Part shown: positions 42,376 through 50,521 of the stretch, in pieces | How positions within the stretch are numbered: position 1 is the stretch's first letter | How the letters are laid out: each line of letters begins with the position of its first letter | Assembly (NCBI RefSeq): GCF_022807995.1 | Contig: NZ_CP094351.1 | Coordinates: forward strand, 5,007,501-5,071,500 | DNA length: 64,000 nucleotides | Direction: 5' to 3' | Origin: Pseudomonas orientalis | GTDB taxonomy: Bacteria; Pseudomonadota; Gammaproteobacteria; Pseudomonadales; Pseudomonadaceae | Notes under the pieces: model-generated | The model's input: the letters and a program-made list of their open reading frames with translations, nothing else | The model's database searches: none | What the model was told of the DNA's origin: nothing | Program-made: the position numbers and the translations under genes

Positions 42376-42433
42376 GCGCGCTTACTGGACTCCCCGAGTG
42401 TCCGCGCGCCCCGTCAGAGGTAAGTCGATTCCC

Positions 42434-42988
42434 ATGAAACGCACCGGCCGCACCCTGGTTCTGGGCTGCCTGTTGCTCCTTCAGCCGCTGCTGGCGCATG
42501 CACAAGCAGGCGGCAACTCGTTGTTAATCCCAGCGATGGGTCGTTGCACCCTCAATACCCAGCCCGACACCCAGGCCGAAGCCCTGAGCGCGTGCCAGAA
42601 ACAGGCTGACGAAGGGGATGCGCAAGCGCAGTACGAGTTGGGCGAGTACTACCACGACAGCAAGAACCCGGCCGTCGACCTCAACAAAGCGTTGAGCTAC
42701 TTCGAAAAAGCTTCATTGCAGGGCCATGCCCAGGCGCAATTCCAGCTCGGCAACATGTTCTTTCGCGGCGAAGGTGTGCCGGCCAATAACGTCCAAGCCT
42801 ACATCGTGCTGAAAATGGCGGCGGTCAACGGCGCCGAAGACGCGCTGGACACTGCGGACGAAGTCGCCGAGCACATGCAGCGCGATGAACTGGAAGTGGC
42901 AACCCAGGTGCTGGGGCAGATCTTCCGCAACTACCTGCAGGAATTGCAGAGTGCCGATGGGCGTTCACCCTTCTCCCCCCTGCCCTGA
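42434..42988 (+). CDS. Exported SEL1-like (TPR) repeat protein
   Basis: A 184-residue exported protein. The signal peptide (about residues 1-24, ending AHA) is followed by at least two SEL1-type helical repeats, DAQAQYELGEYYHD...NPAVDLNKALSYFEKAS and HAQAQFQLGNMFFRGEGVPANNVQAYIVLKMAA. These are protein-interaction modules; the partner is unknown. It sits between hemL and the DUF1820 gene, as does PA3978 in P. aeruginosa. Confidence 0.82.
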   Translation: MKRTGRTLVLGCLLLLQPLLAHAQAGGNSLLIPAMGRCTLNTQPDTQAEALSACQKQADEGDAQAQYELGEYYHDSKNPAVDLNKALSYFEKASLQGHAQAQFQLGNMFFRGEGVPANNVQAYIVLKMAAVNGAEDALDTADEVAEHMQRDELEVATQVLGQIFRNYLQELQSADGRSPFSPLP

Positions 42989-42998
42989 AACTACCTTC

Positions 42999-43022
42999 GT
43001 GGCGAGGGAGCTTGCTCCCACA
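42999..43022. repeat. Single REP fragment
   Basis: GTGGCGAGGGAGCTTGCTCCCAC is a lone REP-like palindrome between the SEL1-repeat and DUF1820 genes, which converge. It may serve as a transcript-end hairpin. Confidence 0.6.
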
Positions 43023-43033
43023 CCACAACAGCT

Positions 43034-43360
43034 CTACTTCTCCGGCATCGGCATCGGAAACGGCATCACATTGCTGGTGCCCCGCGCCTCGCTGATCTTC
43101 GGCGTGCCCAGGCGCTCGACTTCATCGATGCGCACGATCGAATGCATCGGCACAAAGCTGCGCACCACGCCTTCGAACTGGGCCTTGAGCTTTTCTTCGC
43201 CCGGGTCGACGACCAACTGGGTGCGCTCGCCAAAGACGAACTCCTCCACCTCCAGGAAGCCCCACAGATCACTTTGATAGATCTGCTTGGCGTACATTTC
43301 GAACACCTGGCCCTGGTTGAGGAAAATCACCTTGTAGATTGGAGCTTCACGTTTGGTCAT
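43034..43360 (-). CDS. DUF1820 family protein
   Basis: A 108-residue soluble protein of the DUF1820 family, recognised by PIYKVIFLNQGQVFEMYAKQIYQSDLWGFLEVEEFVFGERTQLVVDPGEEKLKAQF and FVPMHSIVRIDEVERLG. The function is unknown. The ATG at 43360 is preferred over an in-frame upstream codon at 43378. It is divergent from miaB across 130 bases, as PA3979 is in P. aeruginosa. Confidence 0.85.
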   Translation of the reverse strand: MTKREAPIYKVIFLNQGQVFEMYAKQIYQSDLWGFLEVEEFVFGERTQLVVDPGEEKLKAQFEGVVRSFVPMHSIVRIDEVERLGTPKISEARGTSNVMPFPMPMPEK

Positions 43361-43452
43361 GGCGGGCGAGCAACACATCGCGGATATAAAGAGGGCGCGA
43401 ACTATAGCATGGCCCCCGATGCACAGCGCTAGGAACCAATGGGCATGCCCCC

Positions 43453-43458
43453 TATAAT
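43453..43458 (+). promoter_or_regulatory. -10 element of the miaB promoter
   Basis: A perfect TATAAT 33 bases before the miaB start. No convincing -35 hexamer is placed 16-18 bases upstream. Confidence 0.4.
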
Positions 43459-43490
43459 GCGCGGTTCTTTACCACCAGTTGACGATTCCC

Positions 43491-44819
43491 ATGGCCAAGA
43501 AGCTTTACATCGAAACCCACGGTTGCCAGATGAACGAGTACGACAGCTCGCGCATGGTCGATCTGCTGGGCGAACACCAGGCCCTGGAAGTCACCGCCCG
43601 CGCCGAAGATGCCGACGTGATCCTGCTCAATACCTGCTCGATCCGCGAGCGGGCCCAGGACCGTGTGTACTCGCAGCTGGGCCGCTGGCGCGAATTGAAG
43701 CTGGCCAACCCGGACATGGTAATCGCCGTCGGCGGTTGCGTGGCCAGCCAGGAAGGCGCCGCGATCCGCGACCGCGCGCCCTATGTCGACGTGGTCTTCG
43801 GCCCGCAAACCCTGCACCGGCTGCCGGAAATGATCGACGCCGCACGCCTCACCAAGCTGCCGCAGGTAGACGTGTCGTTCCCCGAAATCGAAAAATTCGA
43901 CCATTTGCCCGAGCCGCGCATCGACGGCCCAAGTGCCTATGTGTCGGTGATGGAAGGCTGCAGCAAGTACTGCACCTTCTGCGTAGTGCCCTACACCCGT
44001 GGCGAAGAAGTCAGCCGGCCGTTTGACGATGTGCTGTCGGAAATCATCCACCTGGCCGAAAACGGCGTGCGTGAAGTGACCCTGCTGGGCCAGAACGTCA
44101 ACGGTTACCGTGGCCAGACCGACGACGGGCGCCTGGCGGACCTGGCGGAGCTGATCCGCGTGGTCGCCGCCGTCGACGGCATCGAGCGCATTCGCTACAC
44201 CACCTCGCACCCGCTGGAGTTCTCCGACAGCCTGATCCAGGCTCACGCCGAAGTGCCGGAGCTGGTCAAGCACCTGCACTTGCCGGTGCAATCGGGCTCG
44301 GACCGCATCCTGTCGGCGATGAAGCGCAACCACACGGCCCTGGAGTACAAATCCAAGCTGCGCAAATTGCGCGCCGCTGTGCCGGGCATCTGCATCAGCT
44401 CGGACTTTATCGTCGGTTTCCCCGGCGAAACCGAGAAAGACTTCGAGCAGACCATGAAGCTGATCGAGGACGTCGGCTTCGACTTCTCCTACTCGTTCGT
44501 CTACAGCCAGCGCCCGGGCACCCCAGCGGCGGACCTGCCGGACGACACCCCGGAAGCCTTGAAAAAAGAACGCTTGAATGCGCTGCAACACCGGCTCAAT
44601 CAGCAGGGTTTCGAGATCAGCCGACAAATGGTCGGTTCGATCCAGCGCATCCTGGTGACCGACTATTCAAAGAAGGACCCCGGCGAATTGCAGGGCCGTA
44701 CCGAGAACAACCGGATCGTCAACTTCCGCTGCAACGACCCGACCCTGATCGGCCAGTTTGCCGATGTGCACATCGATGCGGCGCAACCGCACTCGCTGCG
44801 CGGCTCGCTGGTGCAATAA
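43491..44819 (+). CDS. miaB: tRNA-2-methylthio-N6-dimethylallyladenosine synthase
   Basis: Radical-SAM methylthiotransferase that converts i6A37 to ms2i6A37 in tRNAs reading UNN codons. The 442-residue protein has three parts. The N-terminal UPF0004 domain has Cys in THGCQMN, NTCSIRE and GGCVASQEG (auxiliary cluster). The radical-SAM core has CSKYCTFCVVPYTRG (CxxxCxxC near 155). The C-terminal TRAM domain is about 380-442. The start MAKKLYIETHGC at 43491 is the family beginning. Confidence 0.97.
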   Translation: MAKKLYIETHGCQMNEYDSSRMVDLLGEHQALEVTARAEDADVILLNTCSIRERAQDRVYSQLGRWRELKLANPDMVIAVGGCVASQEGAAIRDRAPYVDVVFGPQTLHRLPEMIDAARLTKLPQVDVSFPEIEKFDHLPEPRIDGPSAYVSVMEGCSKYCTFCVVPYTRGEEVSRPFDDVLSEIIHLAENGVREVTLLGQNVNGYRGQTDDGRLADLAELIRVVAAVDGIERIRYTTSHPLEFSDSLIQAHAEVPELVKHLHLPVQSGSDRILSAMKRNHTALEYKSKLRKLRAAVPGICISSDFIVGFPGETEKDFEQTMKLIEDVGFDFSYSFVYSQRPGTPAADLPDDTPEALKKERLNALQHRLNQQGFEISRQMVGSIQRILVTDYSKKDPGELQGRTENNRIVNFRCNDPTLIGQFADVHIDAAQPHSLRGSLVQ

Positions 44820-44821
44820 AT

Positions 44822-44843
44822 ACGGGAGGGGTCTTGTCCCCCC
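44822..44843. repeat. Left part of an interrupted REP element
   Basis: CGGGAGGGGTCTTGTCCCCCC is a decayed GGGGGCTTGCCCCC-type REP. Its partner lies at 44952-44980 beyond a complete REPIN of the other family. Confidence 0.6.
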
Positions 44844-44943
44844 TGTAGGAGCGAGCTTGCTCGCGAAAAACCTCAACGATAACGCGTGTTTCCTGAATAA
44901 ACGCGGCGCCTGTTGGTTTCTCGCGAGCAAGCTCGCTCCTACA
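44844..44943. repeat. REPIN of the TAGGAGCGAG type, nested in another REP element
   Basis: Complete REPIN (TGTAGGAGCGAGCTTGCTCGCGA ... TCGCGAGCAAGCTCGCTCCTACA) with the same spacer as the element at 32308-32407. Remnants of a GGGGGCTTGCCCCC REP lie on each side. Confidence 0.9.
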
Positions 44944-44951
44944 CTGGCTAG

Positions 44952-44980
44952 TATTGGGGCTTGCCCCCCCCCCCCTCCAA
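44952..44980. repeat. Right part of the interrupted REP, with a 12-C tract
   Basis: ATTGGGGCTTGCCCCCC continues into a run of 12 C (44964-44975) then TCCAACA. The run is twice the length expected for this REP end. The rest of the gap up to ybeZ (44981-45083) shows nothing I can name. Confidence 0.7.
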
Positions 44981-45083
44981 CATTGTCTGTGCAACATTCT
45001 GGTGACGTAAGTGCTTTCGTACCCGCGCCACTGGCGTTATTCTCTGTTTTATCTCAACAGCCAAAGGGCGGCTAAAAGCGACC

Positions 45084-46088
45084 TTGAACGCACCTACAGT
45101 AGAACCCCATCGTTTTCTCCTCGAGCCGTTTGAGGCTCGCCGTTTCGCCAACCTGTGCGGACAGTTCGACGAGCACCTGCGCCTGATCGAACAACGCCTG
45201 AGCATCGAGATCCGCAACCGCGGCAATCAGTTCGAGCTCATTGGTGACCCCCAACACACCACGTCCGCGGAAAACCTGCTGCGTCGCCTCTACCGCGAAA
45301 CCAAGGGCAGCGAGCTGTCGCCGGAAACGGTGCACCTGTACCTGCAGGAATCGGCCGTGGAAGACCTGGCCAACAACCCGGTGGCCGAAGCCAGCGTGGC
45401 CCTGCGTACCAAAAAAGGCATGATTCGCCCGCGCGGCTTGAATCAGCAGAAGTACGTCAAGGAAATCCTCGGCAACGATATCAACTTCGGCATCGGCCCG
45501 GCCGGTACCGGCAAGACCTACCTGGCCGTGGCCTGTGCGGTGGATGCCCTGGAGCGCGAACAGGTTCGCCGCATCCTGCTGGTGCGCCCGGCGGTCGAAG
45601 CGGGTGAAAAACTCGGCTTCCTGCCCGGCGACCTGGCCCAGAAGATCGACCCGTACCTGCGCCCGCTCTACGACGCACTCTACGAGATGCTAGGCTTTGA
45701 ATACGTGGCCAAGCTGATCGAGCGCCAGGTGATCGAGATTGCCCCGCTGGCCTACATGCGCGGTCGCACTTTGAACAACAGCTTCATCATCCTCGACGAG
45801 AGCCAGAACACCACGGTCGAGCAGATGAAGATGTTCCTCACCCGTATCGGTTTCGGCTCCACGGCCGTGATTACCGGTGACGTCACCCAGGTCGACCTGC
45901 CCAAGGGCACCAAGTCGGGCCTGGCCCAAGTGATCGAAGTACTCAAGGACGTACCGGGTATCAGCTTCACGCACTTCATGCCCAAGGACGTGGTGCGCCA
46001 TCCCCTGGTACAGCGCATCGTTGAAGCCTATGAGCGTTTCGACCACAAGGACGACGCACCGGCCAGGGACACGCGCCGCGATGCTTGA
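45084..46088 (+). CDS. ybeZ: PhoH-like ATPase YbeZ
   Basis: Cytoplasmic PhoH-family ATPase of 334 residues that works with the endoribonuclease YbeY in RNA processing. Walker A is GIGPAGTGKTYLAVACAVDAL (near residues 137-157), Walker B SFIILDESQNTT (near 235), and GDVTQVDLP follows. The start is TTG at 45084, giving the family N-terminus MNAPTVEPHRFLLEPFE; AAAGGGCGG lies upstream, and no ATG fits. The 3' end overlaps ybeY by 8 bases. The operon order ybeZ-ybeY-ybeX-lnt is widely conserved in gamma-proteobacteria. Confidence 0.94.
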   Translation: MNAPTVEPHRFLLEPFEARRFANLCGQFDEHLRLIEQRLSIEIRNRGNQFELIGDPQHTTSAENLLRRLYRETKGSELSPETVHLYLQESAVEDLANNPVAEASVALRTKKGMIRPRGLNQQKYVKEILGNDINFGIGPAGTGKTYLAVACAVDALEREQVRRILLVRPAVEAGEKLGFLPGDLAQKIDPYLRPLYDALYEMLGFEYVAKLIERQVIEIAPLAYMRGRTLNNSFIILDESQNTTVEQMKMFLTRIGFGSTAVITGDVTQVDLPKGTKSGLAQVIEVLKDVPGISFTHFMPKDVVRHPLVQRIVEAYERFDHKDDAPARDTRRDA

Positions 46089-46539
46089 GCTTGACCTGCA
46101 GCGGGCCACCGAAGCGACCGCCCCCCGCGAAGAAGAGTTCCGTCAATGGTGCGCGCTGGCCCTGCGCCAGCGCACTGCCGACTCGGAACTGACCATCCGT
46201 CTGGTGGATGAGCCCGAAGGTCGAGCGCTGAACCATACCTGGCGTCAAAAGGATTACGCGACCAACGTGTTGTCCTTCCCCGCCGACGTACCCGACGAAT
46301 TACTGGATATCCCGCTGCTGGGCGATCTGGTGATCTGCGTCGAAGTGGTGGAACGCGAAGCGCGCGAACAAGGCAAGGAACTTGAGGCCCACTGGGCCCA
46401 TCTAGTCATCCACGGCTGCTTGCATCTCTTGGGTTACGACCATATAGACGATGACGAAGCCGAGGAAATGGAAGCACTGGAACGAACGTTGCTTGCAGAG
46501 CTGGGTCACCCTGACCCTTACGCAGACGACGAAAACTGA
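46081..46539 (+). CDS. ybeY: Endoribonuclease YbeY
   Basis: Zinc-dependent endoribonuclease needed for 16S rRNA 3' end maturation and ribosome quality control, 152 residues. The metal site is HLVIHGCLHLLGYDH (three His, near residues 112-126), preceded by RVRLVDEPEGRALNHTWR-like strands (here IRLVDEPEGRALNHTWRQKDYATNVLSFP). The ATG at 46081 lies within the end of ybeZ (8-base overlap), implying translational coupling. Confidence 0.96.
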   Translation: MLELDLQRATEATAPREEEFRQWCALALRQRTADSELTIRLVDEPEGRALNHTWRQKDYATNVLSFPADVPDELLDIPLLGDLVICVEVVEREAREQGKELEAHWAHLVIHGCLHLLGYDHIDDDEAEEMEALERTLLAELGHPDPYADDEN

Positions 46540-46581
46540 TCAACACTCAACTGTCATATCAAAGGATTTAGAGTAATCGCT

Positions 46582-47421
46582 ATGAGCGAAGACCGATCGA
46601 GCAACGGGCAAAAGTCATGGCTGGGTAAACTGACCCAGGCTTTTGCCCACGAGCCGAAAAACCGCCAGGAGCTGTTGGAGCTGCTGCGCGAGGCCCACCA
46701 GAACAAGTTGCTGGACAGCGAAGCGCTGGCCATCGTCGAAGGCGCCATCCAGGTGGCTGACCTGCAAGTACGCGACATCATGGTGCCGCGCTCGCAGATG
46801 ATCAGCATCAGGGCGACCCAGACCCCACGGGAATTCCTCCCGGCCGTGATCGACTCGGCGCACTCGCGCTACCCGGTGATCGGCGAAAGCCATGACGACG
46901 TCATGGGCGTCCTGCTGGCCAAGGACCTGCTGCCACTGATCCTCAAGGAAAACGGCGACAGTTTCAACATCAAGGACCTGCTGCGTCCGGCCACCTTCGT
47001 ACCTGAATCCAAGCGCCTGAACGTGCTGCTGCGCGAGTTCCGCGCCAACCACAATCACATGGCCATTGTGATCGACGAATACGGTGGTGTGGCGGGCCTG
47101 GTGACCATCGAAGACGTGCTGGAACAGATCGTCGGCGACATCGAAGACGAGCACGACGTCGAAGAAGACAGCTACATCAAGCCACTGCCCAGCGGTGACT
47201 TCCTGATCAAGGCCTTGACGCCCATCGAGAACTTCAACGAGTTCTTCGACAGCGAGTTTTCCGACGATGAATTCGACACCGTCGGCGGCCTGGTGATGAG
47301 CGCGTTCGGGCACCTGCCCAAGCGCAACGAAACCACCGAGATCGGCGCGTATCGGTTCCGCATCCTCAACGCGGACAGCCGTCGTATCCACCTGATCCGT
47401 TTGACCCCTATCGCCCGTTAA
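46582..47421 (+). CDS. ybeX: CorC/YbeX-type transporter-associated CBS protein
   Basis: A 279-residue cytoplasmic protein with two CBS domains (about residues 68-185; VRDIMVPRSQMISI, RYPVIGESHDDVMGVLLAKDLL, MAIVIDEYGGVAGLVTIEDVLEQIVGDIEDEHD) and a C-terminal CorC_HlyC domain (about 200-278). It has been linked to Mg/Co efflux and more recently to ribosome function with YbeY and YbeZ. It follows ybeY by 42 bases and precedes lnt by 8, in one operon. Confidence 0.94.
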   Translation: MSEDRSSNGQKSWLGKLTQAFAHEPKNRQELLELLREAHQNKLLDSEALAIVEGAIQVADLQVRDIMVPRSQMISIRATQTPREFLPAVIDSAHSRYPVIGESHDDVMGVLLAKDLLPLILKENGDSFNIKDLLRPATFVPESKRLNVLLREFRANHNHMAIVIDEYGGVAGLVTIEDVLEQIVGDIEDEHDVEEDSYIKPLPSGDFLIKALTPIENFNEFFDSEFSDDEFDTVGGLVMSAFGHLPKRNETTEIGAYRFRILNADSRRIHLIRLTPIAR

Positions 47422-47429
47422 GGACTGAA

Positions 47430-48953
47430 ATGCGCCGTCTGATCGCACCCGGCTGGCCCGGTAACCTGCTGGCCGTGGTGGCCGGCGCCATCACTACCCT
47501 GGCGCTGGCGCCGTTCGATATCTGGCCGCTGGCGCTGGTGGCGGTCGGCCTGTTCTATATCGGCCTGCGTGAGCTGACACCGCGCCAGGCCCTGGGCCGG
47601 GGCTGGTGTTTCGGTTTCGGCCTGTTCGGCGCCGGCACCAGTTGGATCTATTACAGCATCCACCACTTCGGCGGCGCTTCGGTGCTGCTGGCGGGTTTCC
47701 TGATGCTGCTGTTCACCGCCGCCATCGCCTGGTTCTTTGCCCTGCCCGCCTGGCTGTGGGCGCGCTGGCTGCGCCGCAATGAAGCGCCGTTGGCCGATGC
47801 GCTGACCTTTGCGGCATTGTGGGTCGGCCAGGAAGCGTTTCGCGGCTGGTTCCTCACCGGTTTCCCGTGGCTGTATTCGGGCTACAGTCAACTCGACGGT
47901 CCGCTGACCGGCCTCGCGCCGCTGGGCGGGATGTGGCTGATTTCGTTTGCCCTGGCGCTGACGGCAGCCCTTTTGTGCAACCTGCCGCGCCTGCTGGCGG
48001 GCAAGCGCAACAGCTTTATCGCGGCCGGCCTGGCCCTGCTCGTTGCGCCGTGGGCCATCGGCCTGGCGCTCAAGCATCATGCCTGGACCTCGCCCTCCGG
48101 CCCGCCCTTGAGCGTGGCTGCCATCCAGGGCAACGTCGAACAAAGCATGAAGTGGGACCCCGAGCAACTCAATGCGCAACTGGCGCTGTACCGCGACATG
48201 AGCCTGAGCTCCAAACGCGTCGACCTGCTGGTGTGGCCGGAAACCGCCGTACCGGTACTCAAGGAATCGGTCGAAGGCTACCTGGGCATGATGGGCAAGT
48301 TCGCTGCCGACCGTAATAGCGCGCTGATCACCGGGGTACCGATTCGCGAAGAGGTACGCCATGAAAAGCGTTACTTCAATGGCATCACCGTGGTCGGCGA
48401 AGGTGACGGCACCTACCTCAAACAGAAGCTGGTGCCTTTCGGTGAGTACGTGCCGCTGCAGGACGTGCTGCGCGGCTTGATCGCCTTCTTCGACCTGCCG
48501 ATGTCGGACTTCGCCCGCGGCCCTTCCGACCAGCCGATGCTCCAGGCCAAGGGTTATCAGATTGCGCCGTTCATCTGTTATGAAGTGGTGTACCCGGAGT
48601 TTGCCGCCGGCCTGTCGGCCCAGAGCGACCTGCTGCTGACGATCAGCAACGATACCTGGTTCGGCCGCTCGATCGGCCCATTGCAGCATCTGCAGATGGC
48701 GCAGATGCGTGCGCTTGAGGCGGGCCGCTGGATGATCCGCGCCACCAACAATGGCGTGACCGGCCTGATCAACCCGTTTGGACAGATCACCGCCCAGATC
48801 CCGCAGTTCGAGCGAGGCATTCTCTATGGCGAGGTAGTGCCGATGCACAATCTCACGCCTTACCTGCAATGGCGGTCGTGGCCGTTGATCATTGTGTGCC
48901 TGCTGCTGTTCGGTTGGGCGCTGCTGGCTGCTCGCATGGCTAAAACCGTCTGA
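47430..48953 (+). CDS. lnt: Apolipoprotein N-acyltransferase
   Basis: Adds the third acyl chain to lipoproteins at the periplasmic face of the inner membrane. The 507-residue protein has about six N-terminal spans (10-200), a periplasmic nitrilase domain (about 220-480) and a final span. The catalytic residues appear as Glu in LVWPETAVPVL, Lys in YLKQKLVPFGEYVPL and Cys in PFICYEVVYPE. It closes the ybeZ-ybeY-ybeX-lnt operon and is followed by a REPIN. Confidence 0.95.
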   Translation: MRRLIAPGWPGNLLAVVAGAITTLALAPFDIWPLALVAVGLFYIGLRELTPRQALGRGWCFGFGLFGAGTSWIYYSIHHFGGASVLLAGFLMLLFTAAIAWFFALPAWLWARWLRRNEAPLADALTFAALWVGQEAFRGWFLTGFPWLYSGYSQLDGPLTGLAPLGGMWLISFALALTAALLCNLPRLLAGKRNSFIAAGLALLVAPWAIGLALKHHAWTSPSGPPLSVAAIQGNVEQSMKWDPEQLNAQLALYRDMSLSSKRVDLLVWPETAVPVLKESVEGYLGMMGKFAADRNSALITGVPIREEVRHEKRYFNGITVVGEGDGTYLKQKLVPFGEYVPLQDVLRGLIAFFDLPMSDFARGPSDQPMLQAKGYQIAPFICYEVVYPEFAAGLSAQSDLLLTISNDTWFGRSIGPLQHLQMAQMRALEAGRWMIRATNNGVTGLINPFGQITAQIPQFERGILYGEVVPMHNLTPYLQWRSWPLIIVCLLLFGWALLAARMAKTV

Positions 48954-48970
48954 CAGGCAACACATACCAA

Positions 48971-49060
48971 TGTGGGAGGGGGCTTGCCCCCGATAGCAGA
49001 GTGTCAATCAGCACATTTGATACTGATACACCGCTATCGGGGGCAAGCCCCCTCCCACAT
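48971..49060. repeat. REPIN
   Basis: Inward-facing GGGGGCTTGCCCCCGAT pair between the convergent lnt and ydcF-like genes. Confidence 0.9.
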
Positions 49061-49086
49061 TTTGATCTGCATTTTAATCAGCAGGG

Positions 49087-49848
49087 TCAGCGATAGAACA
49101 GCCTATACCCCACCTGCCCCACCGCCTCATTGATCAACTGCCCGCTCTGCCACACCGACTTGACCTCCGGCATCCACCCGCCGAGCGGTCGACCGTGATC
49201 CACGCCCAGGAACCCCACCGGCCCGGGCACCACAGTGAAGCCGGCCTTCTCAAAGCTCCACACCGAACGCGGCATATGCCAGGCCTGGGTCACCACCACC
49301 ACGCGCTTTATGCCCTGGGGCAACAGAATGTCGGCGCTCATCTGCGCATTTTCCCAAGTGGTGCGGCTGCGCTCTTCCTTCCAACGCACAGCGACGTCGA
49401 AGTCATCCTGCATCGACACCGCCATCAGCTCCGCTTCGCTGGGCGGCGTGCCGTAATGCAAGCCGCCACTGGTCAGCACCGGCAACCCGGATGCCTTGGC
49501 CAGACGCGCCGCGTAACGCTCACGCTCCAGGCCGATACCGGTGGGCTGGTCGGAGCCCCACGCAATGTCGCCGCGCTCACGACCGGAGCCCAGCACCACA
49601 ATCGCATCGGCGCGCTGGGCCAGGTGTGCCCAGTCCTCGCGGGCCAGAGGCGGCGCTGTTTCCAGGGCGCGTGCGCCCCACTGCACCATCACCGGCAGGC
49701 TGATCAACCACATCCCGCCCAAACCCAAGGCAAAGCAGGCCCCGGCCAAGCGCGGGCGACTACGGCGCAACCACCAGGCAAGCACCAGCAACAGTAGGAA
49801 AATACCGGGCGGCAACAACAATTGTTTAATGAAATAACGAAAAGGCAT
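49087..49848 (-). CDS. YdcF/ElyC-type DUF218 membrane protein
   Basis: A 253-residue membrane protein. Two N-terminal spans (about 6-25 and 32-55) are followed by a DUF218 Rossmann-like domain with DAIVVLGSGRERG (near 88), VLTSGGLHYG, ERSRTTWENAQMSADIL and VVVTQAWHMPRSVWSFEKAG. ElyC homologues affect peptidoglycan and lipid carrier metabolism in E. coli. The start at 49848 is preceded immediately by a hairpin that buries the ribosome-binding site (49849-49870). Confidence 0.85.
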   Translation of the reverse strand: MPFRYFIKQLLLPPGIFLLLLVLAWWLRRSRPRLAGACFALGLGGMWLISLPVMVQWGARALETAPPLAREDWAHLAQRADAIVVLGSGRERGDIAWGSDQPTGIGLERERYAARLAKASGLPVLTSGGLHYGTPPSEAELMAVSMQDDFDVAVRWKEERSRTTWENAQMSADILLPQGIKRVVVVTQAWHMPRSVWSFEKAGFTVVPGPVGFLGVDHGRPLGGWMPEVKSVWQSGQLINEAVGQVGYRLFYR

Positions 49849-49870
49849 CGGGCATCTCCAAAGATGCCCG
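49849..49870 (-). promoter_or_regulatory. Hairpin over the ydcF-like ribosome-binding site
   Basis: Arms CGGGCATCT and AGATGCCCG (9 base pairs, loop of 4) sit directly before the start codon. On the minus strand the GGAG that would serve as ribosome-binding site is in the loop and 3' arm. TTTTCG follows within the first codons. It is either a translation-limiting leader or a leaky terminator for the gene upstream. Confidence 0.45.
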
Positions 49871-49943
49871 AAGCCTAGATGCAACGGGGTTCAGCAACAA
49901 TCCTTACCAGCATATTTTGTAAAGGTTAATGATAACGCGGGGG

Positions 49944-50261
49944 TCATTTGCACCGTACGGACCGGACCTTTTCCGGGCCGCGTCCAGCCGCCATGTCCTT
50001 CAGCCAAATCACCTTGGCCGAACCGGAAGGCTCGCGGACTGGCAGGGAAGCCGGCCCCTGAGCGGCACGTTGGTGACGCAATTCCAGATAGCGATTGATC
50101 AGTTCCAGCTCTGCCTGGCTCAAGCCTCGCAACTCCAGTTCCAGAGGCCGCTCATCACGCAATCGGCCTGCGGTCCTTGCGGCATCCAATGCCCGACCCA
50201 AACGGTCGATCAGTCCTTCATACAACTGCGGTTTCGTCAAAGTTCGCTGCGATTCAGCCAT
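49944..50261 (-). CDS. Hypothetical protein, small alpha-helical
   Basis: A 105-residue charged protein that I do not recognise. It reads MAESQRTLTKPQLYEGLIDRLGRALDAARTAGRLRD, then ELELRGLSQAELELINRYLELRHQRAA (a likely long helix or coiled coil), then a Pro/Ser linker and a basic C-terminus ending RSVRCK. No signal peptide or membrane segment is present. It precedes the ydcF-like gene on the same strand and is divergent from leuS. The long open frame without a competing gene, at a site where neighbours are conserved, supports it being real. Confidence 0.6.
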   Translation of the reverse strand: MAESQRTLTKPQLYEGLIDRLGRALDAARTAGRLRDERPLELELRGLSQAELELINRYLELRHQRAAQGPASLPVREPSGSAKVIWLKDMAAGRGPEKVRSVRCK

Positions 50262-50521
50262 CCCCTCACCTCATTGAAGAAATACTTGCTCCCCACCAAA
50301 CAGCGTAGCCCCCGTGGCTGCGCCTGCCCACTGCCGCGACAGACGGCCTGGCCTGCGCAATCAGGGTTTCCCTCGATAGAGTGGGGTCATGTATGCTACG
50401 GCGCTTCCTGTAACTCCACTTCCCGCAGGGTTTGGGCACGGACGCGCCGCTTTTGGTGTCGATCAACCCGAACGTTGCACCGAAGAGGATTAGGCCACCC
50501 CTATTCAGTTCAAAAGTAGCC

